Source: Circinella minor (taxonomy: Eukaryota > Mucoromycota > Mucoromycetes > Mucorales > Lichtheimiaceae). Taken from it: a stretch of DNA of 64,000 nucleotides. Shown piece by piece: positions 1-15,438 of this stretch (position 1 is its first letter; the number at the start of each line of letters is the position of its first letter). Location: NCBI GenBank assembly GCA_016758965.1, contig JAEPRB010000120.1, forward strand, positions 1-64,000. The letters are read 5' to 3'. Under the pieces are notes generated by a model, which worked only from the letters and a program-made list of their open reading frames with translations, ran no database searches and was not told the origin of the DNA. The position numbers and the translations under genes are program-made.

Positions 1-158
1 AAATAATTCTTATTAAAATCCACCTTAAAAAAAATATAACCTGAAACTTCAGAAAGTGATCCAATAAAGATAGTTTCTTGATCATCAAAAAAAAAAATAT
101 AACTATTCGAATGAATTTCTCCCGGTAAACACCTAAAAAAAAAAAAAAACAAAAATCA

Positions 159-199
<41 letters not shown>

Positions 200-808
200 G
201 AATTATTTTAAAAAAAAAACAATGAATTTTTGTAACCCATTGTTTTCTTCTTTTTTTTTTTACCCTTGAAGGTTAAACCAAGTCCACCAAGCAACTGTTT
301 TTGAAATGGGAGGTAAACGACCATTTAAATCCATTTCTCTTGAATGAGTCCAACATTGATATCCATCTGCCATCATAATGTGACCCGTTAATTCCATGGG
401 AGTAGTAAATTCAAGATAACGTAGTTCAATAATTTCTCCTTGTTTATCATCATAGTGAGCCTTGAGAGTATAAGTGAGTTCAAATTGATCGTTATTTTGA
501 TTTATATCTTGAATTTTTTTATGAACTGTAAAGTGTTGTAAAGAACGTGTGGTTGTTTCATGATCATGAACATTGAGCGTGGTTGTTTTCGTTATGGTAT
601 CTTGTTGTTGGGTATTATTATGAGGTGGAATATAAGTAATCATCATGATTGGGGTTATATTATGAAGAGTTTCATAAGGTCGAGTTGACATATTATTATT
701 ATTATTTAAATGAATTTGAACACCCATAGAAGTATTAAAAAGAAATGAAATGAAAAAAAGTACGCGTTTTATTCGCGTAAAAGTAAACAGTTTCATTTTT
801 AATTTCAA
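1..808 (-). CDS. GH36-type alpha-galactosidase, N-terminal part (cut by window edge)
   Basis: The gene starts at 808 and runs left out of the window. Exon 1 is 808-264 and exon 2 is 132-1, joined across a GT-AG intron (263-133) that contains a 36-base A run on the + strand. The protein opens with a basic, then hydrophobic segment (residues about 14-29) that looks like a signal peptide, so secretion is likely. The sequence GYQCWTHSREMD, followed after the splice by GEIHSNSY and IGSLSEVSGY, resembles the N-terminal beta-domain of family 36 glycoside hydrolases (alpha-galactosidase/raffinose-type enzymes), which cleave terminal alpha-galactose. The catalytic barrel lies beyond the edge, so activity cannot be judged. 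Family assignment is motif recognition only. Confidence 0.55.
133..263 (-). other. Intron 1 of the GH36-like gene with a 36-base homopolymer
   Basis: On the gene strand the donor reads GG|GTAAAA and the acceptor TTTTTAG|GTG. The intron carries a run of 36 T (A on + strand, 161-196) plus several shorter runs. Splicing here fuses two open frames that together read as one GH36-like domain, which is why the apparent stop at 260-262 is treated as intronic. Homopolymer length in such a run is error-prone in sequencing. Confidence 0.6.
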
Positions 809-1814
809 TGAATAAAAAAAAAAAAAAAAGGAGAAAGAAAAGGGAAAGAGAAAGAGAAAAGAAATTTATTTTCCCGATCTGATTTACAAAGTAAAATAGA
901 AGGTTTTTTTTTTTACGTATTTGCATAAAATGATTTAAATTTGAAAAATATTCTAGTATGTTCGTATAGAACATAATATGATCATTATTCACTGTTCAAT
1001 TTGTGTTGATCGTTAATAAAATAGAAGGTTATTATATTATATATACAGGTAAAAATGTATCGTATGATGTTGATGTTGTTATGTTTTGGGGGGTGGGGTA
1101 GTAGTAGTAGTCACCAATACTATTTTTGCAAAGTAAAAATAATAATCATGCACGTTTATTATTTTCCTTTTTGTAAATTGATCGACAAAAAAAAAAAAAA
1201 CTTTAAAAGTAACCGACTTTTTTTTTTTTTTTCTAGAAAAATGAGAATTGGGTAGGTATATTATACTTGTGTATATTACAATCTTTCTTTATTTTAGGAT
1301 CCAATTAATTGGAGTAAAAACCCCATATGAATGTGGTTTAATACTATGTAAAAAAAGTTTTTTTTAAAAAAAAAGAGTCTATTATAAATGAGAAGAAAGT
1401 ATATTTAAAACAAGAATATATATTCTTTCTTATTATAAAAAGTAGAATGAAAAGACCTATATTAAAAAAAACCTTTTTTTTTTTTTTTAACTCGCGGAAG
1501 GATAAAGGGATTATATCCGAGGTGGGATGTGTTGTACAAGGCGTGAACAATATATTATACACACTTTTGGGTGTTTTTATATAGGAGCAAAAAAAAAAAA
1601 AAAAAAAGGCGCTTTCTCAAAATACAGCACGGCTCATTTTTTTGGCTGGGAAAAGATAAAAAGAGAAAGAGAGTGGGGGGGCCATTCTCCTTTTGTTTGA
1701 TTCTTTTCTTTTTTTTTTTTTTTGCTCCTTGAATCTTTTACTTCTTTCAAATAAAAATACTACTACAAAAAAAAAAAAAAAACAAGTTTCAATAATAATA
1801 AAAAAAAAAAAAAG
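809..1814. other. Divergent intergenic region, no gene seen
   Basis: This spacer separates the GH36-like gene (-) from the 1815 gene (+) and should contain both promoters. It is built mostly of A/T homopolymer runs, with CT/GA-rich stretches at 836-862 and 1652-1720. The short open frames inside are low-complexity and have no plausible splice partners. Confidence 0.6.
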
Positions 1815-2066
1815 ATGACTCCTATGCCACATAAAAATACTTTTGAACCCAAAGATCCAAGAATTATTAATTTATATGAAGACGACGAGGATGAAGACGA
1901 GTTAGACGACTGGAGTTTAAGTACTACATCAGACGCGACACCTCGACCAAGACGTAAAAAGACAGGTACTCAAGCTCTTGTTGAATTTTTGAATACAACA
2001 AGTCCTGAAGAATTTGAAAAAAAATCATCTACTTCTTCTTCTTCTTCAACAATAACAACACCACCT

Positions 2067-2106
<40 letters not shown>

Positions 2107-3226
2107 AACGTTCTTCTAATTTATTTTTTCGTCGACGTAATAAAAATAAACCACCTACAGCACCATCGTCTACTTCATCTACACCAACACCTTCTTCTGC
2201 ATCTTATTTATCATCTTCTTCAGTAACTACTTTTAATCGACCTGATGTCATTCCTTCTGCTTCTGCTTCTTCTTCTTCTGCTGCTGCTGTAGCACCTAAT
2301 ACCATTCACAGAAAAAATTATATTGAAATCATTCCCAATCATATTCTTGGTAATCCAAACTTATCTTCTCATGCGAATAGTTCCACTTCATTATCAAGAG
2401 TAACAAGTCGTACACCATCTTTAGCTTCAAGACATTCAACAATAAGACGTAGTATTATTAGTAATAGTGATCAACAAACACAATCACCTGTTTTACCTAG
2501 TAATCGTAATCCTACAACAAAACAACGTGAATCAAGTCTTTATAGTGATTCCATTCGTCATTCCATGTCAACAAAAAGTCATTCATTACGAGGTAGACCG
2601 TTAATGCGACATGATACCGATGCAACTTTTGGAACAAAATCATCGGCTGCTTCTGCTGCAATGATAGCAGCCGTACAACAACAACAAGGACGTCGTCCAA
2701 GTGAACATACATTTGGAGGACACTTGGAACAAACTACATCTTCATCTATTTTAGGTGAATTAACAAATACAATCATAGGATCATCATCAACCACACAAAC
2801 AGAACCTAATCAACAACAATTGGAAGAAAGAGATAGAAAAGCAACTGAACGATTGGTGAATCATTTTTCATCGCAGGACGATTTAGAAACAGTAGAATCC
2901 GCTTTATTGCAACGTCTGGAACGATTTAAATTGTCAAAAATGGATAAACCAAGTAATGTAGTTGCAGCAGGTCTAGCAACAGAACATGTACGTGCATTAC
3001 AAGTATCTACACAAGAATATGAATCATTTGATCCTTATCATGGAATAGATCATTCAGATCATTTATTAAAATCAAAAAAGAAAAAGATTCGACATATGCA
3101 AGTACAAACAATGCCATTGGATTCATCATCATCATCATCATCATCATTGGAACCTTCTTTATCATCCAATTCTACTACATCCGTTACGAATATAAATCAT
3201 CATTCATCTAATACAGAAATATCATC

Positions 3227-3259
<33 letters not shown>

Positions 3260-3563
3260 AGATCCAATGATTATTCAATTACAACAACAATTGGCTGAAG
3301 AACAAAAACAACGAAAACGATTAGAAGCAGCATTAGAAGAAACATGTGATCATTTTGAAGTATTGAGTGGAATGGCTTATCAAAAACTTCGTGAATTATG
3401 GGAAGAAAGAACACGTTGGGAAAATGCATGTATTGAATTACGTGATCGATTATTAGAAATGAATCATCATCATCATCATCAAGGACTTGGTTCTATGGAA
3501 GATTTAAATGATTTTCCAAATAGTGAATATATTATTGAAGAACAAGTAAAAGAAGAAAATTAA
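1815..3563 (+). CDS. Uncharacterised Ser/Thr/Asn-rich protein with C-terminal coiled coil
   Basis: A single-exon gene of 582 residues that I do not recognise. The N-terminus is acidic (EDDEDEDELDD, about residues 22-32), followed by a short ordered-looking stretch with GTQALVEFLNTTSPEEF (about 51-67). About 400 residues are low-complexity: poly-Ser, a 14-residue Thr run, Gln and Asn runs (Asn coded by AAT repeats near 3229-3256). A heptad-like region (IIQLQQQLAEEQKQRKRLEAA onward, about residues 489-550) predicts a coiled coil, ending in a His run and an acidic tail. The ATG at 1815 directly follows an A-rich leader and precedes the acidic block. It could be a scaffold or cytoskeletal adaptor, but that is a guess from composition. 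Homopolymer-coding tracts make exact length uncertain. Confidence 0.75.
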
Positions 3564-3708
3564 TAAAAAAAAAATTATTTTTTTTCCCTCCTCTCTCCCC
3601 TCCTCCCCCTTTTTCTTTCCCGCTTGCCAATTTTATATACCACACACACTCTTTTTTTTTTTTTCGTGAATGCAAAACCACTAATTGAAAAAAAAAAAAA
3701 AAAAAAAA

Positions 3709-5478
3709 ATGTCAAATAATAATAATAATGTATTAGTCAACTTACTTGTACCACGTCCTAGTTTATATATAATGAAAAATGGTTATAATGTTTTAACATT
3801 GGAACAAGTAATAAAAACAATCTTTTTAACTTTTTCTCTATTTTGTTATTCAATGGAAAACTAAGAAACCCCCCCCCCTCTCTCTCTCTCGTTTTTTTAT
3901 TATTTGAAAAAAAAAAGATAGCCAAATTTGATAATGAAGAAAAAGGATTAACTTTTTACACTCTTCCATTAAAAGATGATACTCATTGGATTCCTGCTAT
4001 AGCAACAGAAGCAGCAATGAAAGGTGCACACAAGTAAGTTTTTTTTTTTTTTTTTCTAATAATAAATAAAGATAAATTTTTACTTAATGAAAAAAAAAAA
4101 AAAGACATTGTGGTCGTTCTTTAGATGATAATTATGATAATGTTTCAGGAACCAATATACTTTTACTTGATTGGATGGTGGGTGTTTGTATGCGTGGTGA
4201 AGCATTAGCACCTTATCTTTTAATTCATAAATTTCATTTTACTGATATGGCTAATCCAAGTACAGGATTAAATAATCCAATGGATGTGTGTTATATACCT
4301 CAAGTCAATGATTGGTTATTAGAATACTATGATAAATTATCTTATTCACCTCAAGTATTAAATTTAGATGAATTAAATGAAACAAATGAATTAACTATTT
4401 TAAAAAGATGGTATATGGAATTATATCCACAACGTCCTCAAGGAACTATTAATAAAAAAATGTTTGGATTTTTATATCCTGGTATTGAAGCTACTATTAA
4501 TGAAGATTATGATAGACTTCCCAATCTGGTAAAAAAAAAAAAAAAAAAACTATTATTTTTAATATATATGTATGTATAAATATAATAACTTTTAGATATA
4601 TTATAGCAAGAAATTGCAAATAGAATTAAACCAGTAAAACAAGTAAAAACATTTAAAAGAAAAAGAAAAACTGAAAATAGTCCTCCACCTACAAAATTAA
4701 TTAAAATTGAACAAGAAGAAAAACAAATAACTATTTCAGAAAATGATGTAAATTTTTTTTTTTTTTTTATTCTTATGATAGCTTTTTACTATAAAAAGAG
4801 GGTTTACTTATGATTACTATATATATATAGAAACAAAAATTAACGCATGAAAATATAATGGATTATTTTAAAAAATTACGAATGGAAAATATAATAGTTG
4901 ATATGATGGATTTTAAATATCCAGATGAGTTACATAAAAATATGTCTACATGGGGTAAAAATCATTTTCACTCCTAAAAGATCTCTTTTTCTCTCCTTCC
5001 CTTCTCGAAAAATATTCTTTTACTAAAAATCAATCATAGATTCGAATCAATCCAATGTGGAAACAACAACAATGACTTTGGATGATACTATAAAGAACAC
5101 ACATGTTACTACTACTACTACTACTACTACTATCGATAAACAAGAACCAACAAGTATGTGATTTCAAGGAGAAAGTTTCTTTTTATATAAACTTGTTTCA
5201 AATCGTATTCTCATCAAGGAGTTATAATTATAGAACATAAAAATATGAACATCATTAACAAGGAACAAGAAAAGTTAAAGAAGGAAAAAGGAGAAGATAA
5301 CATTACTTTTTATTTAAAAAATAATCAAGATGAAGAAGAAGAAGATGAAGAAGAAGAAGATGAAGAAGAAGAAGAAGATTTAGATCATATGGACCCCTCT
5401 TCTTATTGGGAGAAACAACATACATCTTATGTTCATATGTTAAATGGTTTTCAAAGTAAAATTTGTTTATTACAATGA
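3709..5478 (+). CDS. Uncharacterised, probably nuclear protein, seven exons
   Basis: Exons 3709-3807, 3918-4033, 4105-4528, 4607-4747, 4831-4954, 5040-5153 and 5234-5478 join in frame to 420 residues. The N-terminal half looks globular (NGYNVLTLEQ|IAKFDNEEKGL, then HWIPAIATEAAMKG, then a 140-residue third exon with LLLDWMVGVCMRGEALAPYL). The middle holds a basic KRKRK patch that could be a nuclear localisation signal. The C-terminus is low-complexity with Thr and Glu/Asp runs. I considered an APSES/KilA-N-type DNA-binding fold because of the IAK...W.PA spacing, but the match is too weak to claim. The exon 2 acceptor follows an A run rather than a pyrimidine tract and is the least certain splice site. 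Confidence 0.7.
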
Positions 5479-6098
5479 TACGTATATATTTTTGTCACAG
5501 ACAATAATATTCTGTCTCTCTCTCCTTACTTTTAAAAATCTCCATGTACGTAGTAAAACTATATAATGATAAGAAACAAAGAAATTAAGCTTTCTACTAC
5601 TACTACTACTACTATGATGGTTTACGAAATATATATATATATATATAATATAATAATTAAAGTTATCAAAATCATTGTGATTTTTTTTTATATATATAAA
5701 AATAAATGATCAGTATTTTAGTTATAGGAATGTAGGTAACTAAGGAAGAAAGAAAAAAAAAGATTGTGTTTGGAATTTGATATTAATGGGGTTTTCGAGG
5801 AGTGAGTTGATATAGTTGGGGGAGAGAGAGAAAAAGTCAAAATGAACTACGTAAAGGAAAGGGGAAATTGGAGGGTTCGGGGGGGGGAAGAGAGGAAAAT
5901 AAATATAATATCATAATAAATGATGTAAAGAAAAAATAATAATAAAAAAAAAAAGGTTGTTCATATTTACATCAAAACTACTTGAAGCAAAAAAAATTAG
6001 AAAACGAATGATTGGGTTTTGTATATAATAAAAAAAAAAGGGGGGGGTGAGGAGGGAGGGGGAGATTTAAGGAATGTTTTTTTTTTCTTATTGTTCAG
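5479..6098. other. Convergent 3' spacer, no gene seen
   Basis: This region lies between two gene 3' ends. It holds (CTA/ACT)n at 5593-5613, a TA-dinucleotide stretch near 5631-5646, and G-rich runs at 5881-5887 and 6040-6062. These are probably untranslated and termination sequence. No open frame with a splice partner was found. Confidence 0.55.
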
Positions 6099-9796
<3,698 letters not shown>

Positions 9797-9813
9797 TGTG
9801 TGTTTTTTTTAAA

Positions 9814-9848
<35 letters not shown>

Positions 9849-11378
9849 AATTTGAAATATTAAAAAGAATATAATTTGATTATGTATTTGTTGTTGTTGT
9901 TTTTTTTAGAAAAAAAAAAAGAAAGAATAAAGGAAAGAATAAAGAAGAAAAAGAAAATAGAAGGAAAAAAAAAAAAAAAAAAAGGATTTAAACAACAACA
10001 ACAACTCAAAAAGAACAAGAAAAAAAAACAAAAAAAGTCAGAAAAATATATATAGGGGGAAGGGGGAAAAGAATATATAAAAAACTCATCATTTCATTTC
10101 ATTTTATTATTCTTCATGTTTTTCTTTTTAAGAGCTTGTTACTGTTTTGTCATTTTGAATGGTTTTTTTTTACGAACTCAATAATAAATATTAAAGAAGA
10201 ATATTTTTTTGGCAGGAGTTTATTTTAACTAGTCGGGGATTTCATGTTATAAAAATATAGATGGTGTTACAAAGGAGATAATGAGGAGTGAGAATTGAAA
10301 GGGAGAGAGAAAAGTTGAGATAAAAAAAAAAAAGAAGGGGACAAAAGAATTAGATAGTAAAGGATTGACATCCCAGAAAAAAAAAAAAAGGGGGTTATAA
10401 AAACTCCTCTTCTTATTTTCTCCCTTTTCCACAACTTTTTTCCTTCTTTGGGAACAAAACAAGAAGGGTTTTCTTTTTTTTTGACTATTCAAGATATATA
10501 TATATATTCTAAAATAAAATAAACATTTTTTAAATGATTATATAAACGTGTTATAAAAGATATGAAATGTGGTAAGTAAGAATAATAGGAGCTGAAAAAA
10601 AAAATTGGCTCAGGTTTTTCCTATACTTATATTATGTAAAATACTCTAATTCATCATTCAAAATAAAAATAAAATAAAAAAAACTCCTTTATTCATGGTT
10701 TGTTGTTAATTCTATATAATTAGTTTTTTTTTTTACTACATACTATATAAAATACAAGTAATAGTACGTAAAATAGTTGTTAATAATATGGTTGTGTCAT
10801 AATAATATATTAAATTGATATAAAAATGTAGTTAATAATAGTAATAATTATTCATCATGTTCATTCGCTGTAAAAGGTAATTTAATCATGTCACGATCCT
10901 TTTCAATCTGAGTAAAAAGTATAAAATTTCATGCCGTTTACTTTATATTGTTTCCATGGTAATATATACATAAAAAAAAAATTATTATGACATTTTCTTT
11001 TATAGTTATCTAAAATGATTATTTATTAAAAAAAAAATAGTTTTTTTTTTCTATATAATTATAATTATAAAAAAAAAAAAGCTGGGGTAAAAAAAAAAAA
11101 AATAATAATAATGAATATGAATATGAATTGTAATGATGAATAAATTATGCATAATAAAATCTAAATACCGCAAAAAAAAAAAAGTATACGCTAGTTTTAT
11201 TATACAAATTTCTAGTCCGTAAAACTAAACTCTTTTACCCCCACCCCCCCAATATATATATATATATATATATATCCATGGTTGTATGTTGCTATGGTTC
11301 ATTCTCCTCCTCCTTTTTTTTTTTTTTATTAAGCTCGTGTAATTCGACGATTGTTAGTTATAAGTGTATGATGATGAT
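9797..11378. other. Intergenic region: kinase promoter and 3' flank of the DDT-like gene
   Basis: The stretch has (AAT/ATT)n at 9819-9845, many A/T runs and a TA run near 11254-11275. The only coding-like signal is a short - strand segment at 10852-10910, listed separately. Nothing else is supported. Confidence 0.5.
10852..10910 (-). other. Possible short terminal exon
   Basis: On the - strand an acceptor-like TTTTTACTCAG is followed by an open frame reading IEKDRDMIKLPFTANEHDE and a stop. The composition is like a real protein C-terminus rather than A/T-run noise. A 34-nt candidate intron would join it to an upstream MYILPWKQYK, giving a 29-residue peptide, but no convincing longer upstream exon was found. 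It does not join in frame to the DDT-like gene at 11379. It could be the end of a tiny mitochondrial-type subunit or chance. Confidence 0.2.
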
Positions 11379-12672
11379 TTACTTTGTAGTTGAATTAATA
11401 AATTCCAAACTTTGTAAATATTGAGATCGCATATTTAATTGTTGTAAAAGAGGGTCGATATTATTATTTATGGTGGATGATGAGGGTCGATTTTGTTGAA
11501 TAATATATCGACGTAATTGTATAATATCATTCACATCTGAAATATACCACCATTTATCTTTTGTTTCTTGTAGTTCTTGTTCTTGTTGAGATAGATCCAT
11601 ATCTACATCATTAGAAATAAAGCCTGGACCAATAATGATAACGCCATGACCCCAATAAGGTTCACTATTTCGAGCATCATTTCCATAAGTAATAAGATCA
11701 TTAAAAATCCAATATTCATTTCCTTTCATATCTTGTCCAGCAGGTGTAAATCGTTTTGTATTTTTTTGTTGTGCAATCATTGTATCCATTAATTTCTTTT
11801 CTACTTGAATGAGTCGTTCGGATGGTTTTATACCCTCTTTTATTAAGGGTTGTTCTTGTAAAAGTTGTTTACGTTCAAATTTTAATTCAGTTTCTTGTAA
11901 TTTTAATTCTTTTGCTTGTTCTTCATGAACCCATATACGTCGAAGTGAAGTATGTAATAAAAGTAAATCACATATCATTTGTAACATTTTTAATTCTGTT
12001 GGTAATGAATGAATGATTTCTTCTGGTTCTGGCATCTTATTATTTACATCTTCCATTATTATATCTTCTTCTTCTTCTTCATTATCTGTAGTACTAGAGG
12101 ATGCTATACCAGTAACAATAGATAATAATTCAATTAAATTTTCCCAATGATGTACATTTAATCCATCTCTTTGTAATCGTTCAATAAATTCAATTCTTGC
12201 TGCCTCTTTTGTCCATAGATATGAATTATTTAAATCATAATGATCCATCCAATCATAAATAATTTTGTTGGCTAATTGTTGTATTGTACGTGCACCATAA
12301 AATATACTCTTCTTATGAGTCGTTGAATGAAAAGAAGAAGAAGGAATATCAATCAATCCATGTTCCATACTTGATAAAAGTTGATAAGTTAAATTGACAC
12401 CTAATCTTTTAATACGCCAATTTCCTTGAACATTTTGAAGACTGGCTGTAGCACGTGAATCAATTTCAAAATAAGAACCAAACCGAAAAACAAATTCACG
12501 AATTTGTAATCGTACCCATAAATCTTCTTGATTATAAAGTAATGAAATTGGATTTAAAGTAGGTGGTTCAATGGTAAAAGGTGTTGGTTCTTGTTGTTGA
12601 GGTAATTTAGTAAATGAGAGTCTATTATAGATAAAAAGAAAGAGGTCATTAATTTCTTTTCAAAATATCCGT

Positions 12673-12715
<43 letters not shown>

Positions 12716-13218
12716 TTTTTTAAATATATATAATTTTCTTACTTGTTTTCAGTAGAAGGTGTTCTATTTCGTTCTTTATGTTTAAGCTATATTCCCATAG
12801 AATTAGTTTATTTTTATTGTCCATTGTCCATTGTTTCTTTTTTTTATTATTATTATTACCTTTTCGTTTTTCTATAAAGTTATAAAAAGTTTTCAAATTA
12901 ATATAAAAGGGAATTCATATATCAAAATAAAAAACTTACATTATTATCAGTCACTGATTCTGTAAAAGTATTATTAATATTTTTTAATTTATTTATATTT
13001 AATGTAGTTGAAGAAGAAGAAGAAGAAGAAGAAGTAGGTCGATTATTTTCGTTATTATTACTACTATTGACAGGTACAAAAGAAAGTCTTATATATATAT
13101 ATATCATATTAGTTTATCTCACTTGTATAGTTTCTTTTTCACTCCCAACACTTTTTACTTACTTTGTTTGTAAATACTTTTTTTTTCCTGTTGAATTTCC
13201 AATATTTTGATTGCTCAT
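11379..13218 (-). CDS. DDT/WHIM-domain-like chromatin protein
   Basis: Four exons (13218-13163, 13087-12940, 12786-12743, 12621-11379) join in frame to 496 residues. The first 80 or so residues are Ser/Asn-rich and disordered. Then EDLWVRLQIREFVFRFGSYF resembles a DDT-type helix, followed by a long helical region, an acidic stretch (NEEEEEDIIMED), a charged coiled-coil-like stretch (EEQAKELKLQETELKFERKQ) and a terminal block with GNEYWIF and WWYISDVNDIIQLRRYI. The GNxYW...WWYxS pattern recalls the WHIM modules that accompany DDT domains in ISWI-partner subunits. A nuclear remodelling role is therefore inferred by family analogy. Intron 3 contains a long (CT)n microsatellite. The gene is divergent from DCPS with 218 bp between start codons. 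Confidence 0.6.
12677..12709. repeat. (CT)n microsatellite in an intron
   Basis: About 16 TC/CT units sit inside intron 3 of the DDT/WHIM-like gene. On the gene strand it is a GA repeat, so it is not the polypyrimidine tract of that intron. Confidence 0.9.
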
Positions 13219-13436
13219 TTTTATATATATGTATAAAAAAAAAGGGAGGAAGAGTTATCTATAAGAAATAAAAGCGCGGGGGGGAAACACAAAAAAAAGT
13301 CGCGTAAAAAACAAAAAAAAAAATATAGGCGCGTGATCAAACAGAATTTGGTGGCAAAGCTTTGATATATCAAATCGTTCTTCTCAAACTAAAACGGTTT
13401 CCCCCTTTTTCCTTTTTTTCAATTGTTAAAAATAAT
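13219..13436. promoter_or_regulatory. Bidirectional promoter with three CGCG cores
   Basis: Only 218 bp separate the divergent start codons of the DDT/WHIM-like gene and DCPS. In an otherwise AT-rich spacer there are three CG-rich cores: AAAGCGCGGGG (13271-13281), GTCGCGTA (13299-13306) and GGCGCGTG (13328-13335). Their clustering suggests transcription-factor sites resembling E2F/MBF-type CGCG elements. This is inference from motif shape only. Confidence 0.4.
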
Positions 13437-14312
13437 ATGGATCAATTAATTGAACAGTTTCAATTAGAACGTATATTATCTCATGATCCGCGTACCAAAC
13501 ATGTGTATCTTTTGGGACATATTAATGACCAGCATGCCATTGTATCTTTTGAAAAAGCAAGATATAGTGATTCAGAATTAGTTGAATTAACGTCAAGAAC
13601 AAGTAATTTAGAAGATTGTAATAATAACAATATATATAGTTGGGGTATGGGACATTTAAAATTGGATAAAGCAAATACACATATCAAAATCATTTATCCA
13701 GCAACTGAATTACATATTCGTAAATATGAACATCAACAACGTCGTATGATTATTGAAACACCTCTCTTATATAAACAAATCACATTACCTTATATAACAA
13801 GTTTACCTTTGGATCGTATTCAATGGGTTTATAATATTTTACAAGGAAAATCAGAAACAGATCGTATCATTTATCAAGATAAAGAAAATGAAAAAGGATT
13901 TGTGATATTACCTGATATGAAATGGGATGGAACTCAAGAATCTTTATATTGGGTTGCTATTATTATGCGAAATGATATTCAATCTTTACGATCTTTAAAT
14001 CATCATCATTTAAATTTATTAAAAGGAATTCGTGATACCGTTTATCAATTAGCAAAAGAAAAATATGGAATGGACAAGGATTTATTACGATTGTTTATTC
14101 ATTATCAACCAAGTTATTATCATTTTCATATACATATTACTGCCATTTCATTTGTTGATGCTCCTGGTATTGTAGTAGGTCAAGCACATCTTTTAGATAC
14201 AGTCATTGATAATATTGAATTATATAATGATTATTATCAAAAAGCTACTTTACCATTTATTATTGGTGAAAGACATCCATTATATTTAGCCTATCAAGAA
14301 AAAAAGGAATAA
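13437..14312 (+). CDS. DCPS: Scavenger mRNA decapping enzyme (DcpS/Dcs1, HIT superfamily)
   Basis: An intronless gene of 291 residues from the ATG at 13437. The open frame extends 25 codons upstream, but that extension is Lys/Phe-rich and unlike the family, so the later ATG is chosen. The C-terminal domain carries the histidine triad HFHIH (residues 229-233), preceded by RLFIHYQPSYY, the expected HIT signature of DcpS. Further upstream are the conserved-looking DRIIYQD (about 141-147) and LPDMKWDG. DcpS hydrolyses the cap (m7GpppN) left after 3'-to-5' mRNA decay, in cytoplasm and nucleus. BUB3 follows on the same strand about 200 bp downstream. Length is slightly short of typical DcpS but complete. 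Confidence 0.88.
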   Translation: MDQLIEQFQLERILSHDPRTKHVYLLGHINDQHAIVSFEKARYSDSELVELTSRTSNLEDCNNNNIYSWGMGHLKLDKANTHIKIIYPATELHIRKYEHQQRRMIIETPLLYKQITLPYITSLPLDRIQWVYNILQGKSETDRIIYQDKENEKGFVILPDMKWDGTQESLYWVAIIMRNDIQSLRSLNHHHLNLLKGIRDTVYQLAKEKYGMDKDLLRLFIHYQPSYYHFHIHITAISFVDAPGIVVGQAHLLDTVIDNIELYNDYYQKATLPFIIGERHPLYLAYQEKKE

Positions 14313-14512
14313 TTGTAATTATTATTATTTCCCACACCCTCTCCTCTTTTTTCAAAAATAAACTTAACATTTATGTTTTGATAAATAAAGAATTTGTTAT
14401 GTATTTCCGACGCTTTTAGAAAACCTTTTTTTTTTTTTTTTTACTCCTGTCTCTGTCTCTTTCTTTCTTTCTTTCTTTCTTTCTCAAAAAAATAATAATA
14501 ATAATAATAATA

Positions 14513-15406
14513 ATGCAAGATCAATCTTCACAATTTGAAATCGCTGATCCTCCAACCGATGGAATTACAAATATTACTTTTAGTCCAACAGATTCTCGAT
14601 TATTACTTGCTTCTTCTTGGGATACGGTAAATATATATATACTCTATATGGACTTCTTCCTTAACCTTCTCATTTATATATATATAAAAAATTCTTTTTT
14701 TTTTTCAAGACCGTTCGACTTTATAATGTAGAAGAAAATAGATTACAAACACAAGTAAAACATATGGGTGGTATTCTTGATACTTGTTTTGGAAATGATA
14801 ATAATACTGCTTATCATGGTGGTTTGGAAAAGAAAGTAACAAAGTAATGTCTTTTTTCTTTTGAACGCGTTTTTTTTTTTTTTTGAAAGATATAATTATT
14901 TAAATTTATTTTATTTTATTTTTAGATTGGATCTAGAAACGAGTACTGAACAAGAAATGGGTCAACATGATTTACCTGTACGTTGTGTACGATGGAGTTC
15001 AGAAACAAGTATGGAAATATATATATTAGAAAAGAAAAAAAAAAAAAAAGAGATATTTTAAAATAATAATAATAATTATTTTTTTTATTTATTTATTAGA
15101 TAATTTATATACGGGTTCATGGGATAAGACTTTAAGAGTATGGGATGAACGTAGTACGGAAGCAGTTCAAAAACATGATTTACCACAAAAAGTATTTAGT
15201 ATGGATATTTCCAATAATCGACTTGTAGTTGCTATGGCCAATCGACAAATTTTTGTTTATGATATAAGAAATATGACAGAACCTTGGCAAACATGTGAAA
15301 CTACATTAAGATATATGTTAAAATCTATACGATGTATGCCTAATGGTGAAGGTAATATAACCACATGAAAAAAGGGAGGGAAAAAAAAGGGGAATTTATT
15401 GTAATA

Positions 15407-15438
<32 letters not shown>

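Noticed and set aside
1055..1255. 66-codon open frame on +
   Set aside because: Runs of G, T and A dominate and there is no splice partner; it is probably promoter sequence.
11330..11380. Alternative C-terminus for the DDT/WHIM-like protein (reading ...ITNNRRITRA)
   Set aside because: It needs an intron shorter than 30 nt or a frameshift; the stop at 11379 is simpler. It remains a weak alternative if sequencing errors exist.
13362..13436. Upstream in-frame extension of DCPS (25 extra codons)
   Set aside because: The extension is Lys/Phe-rich, overlaps the short bidirectional promoter and adds nothing like the family N-terminus.
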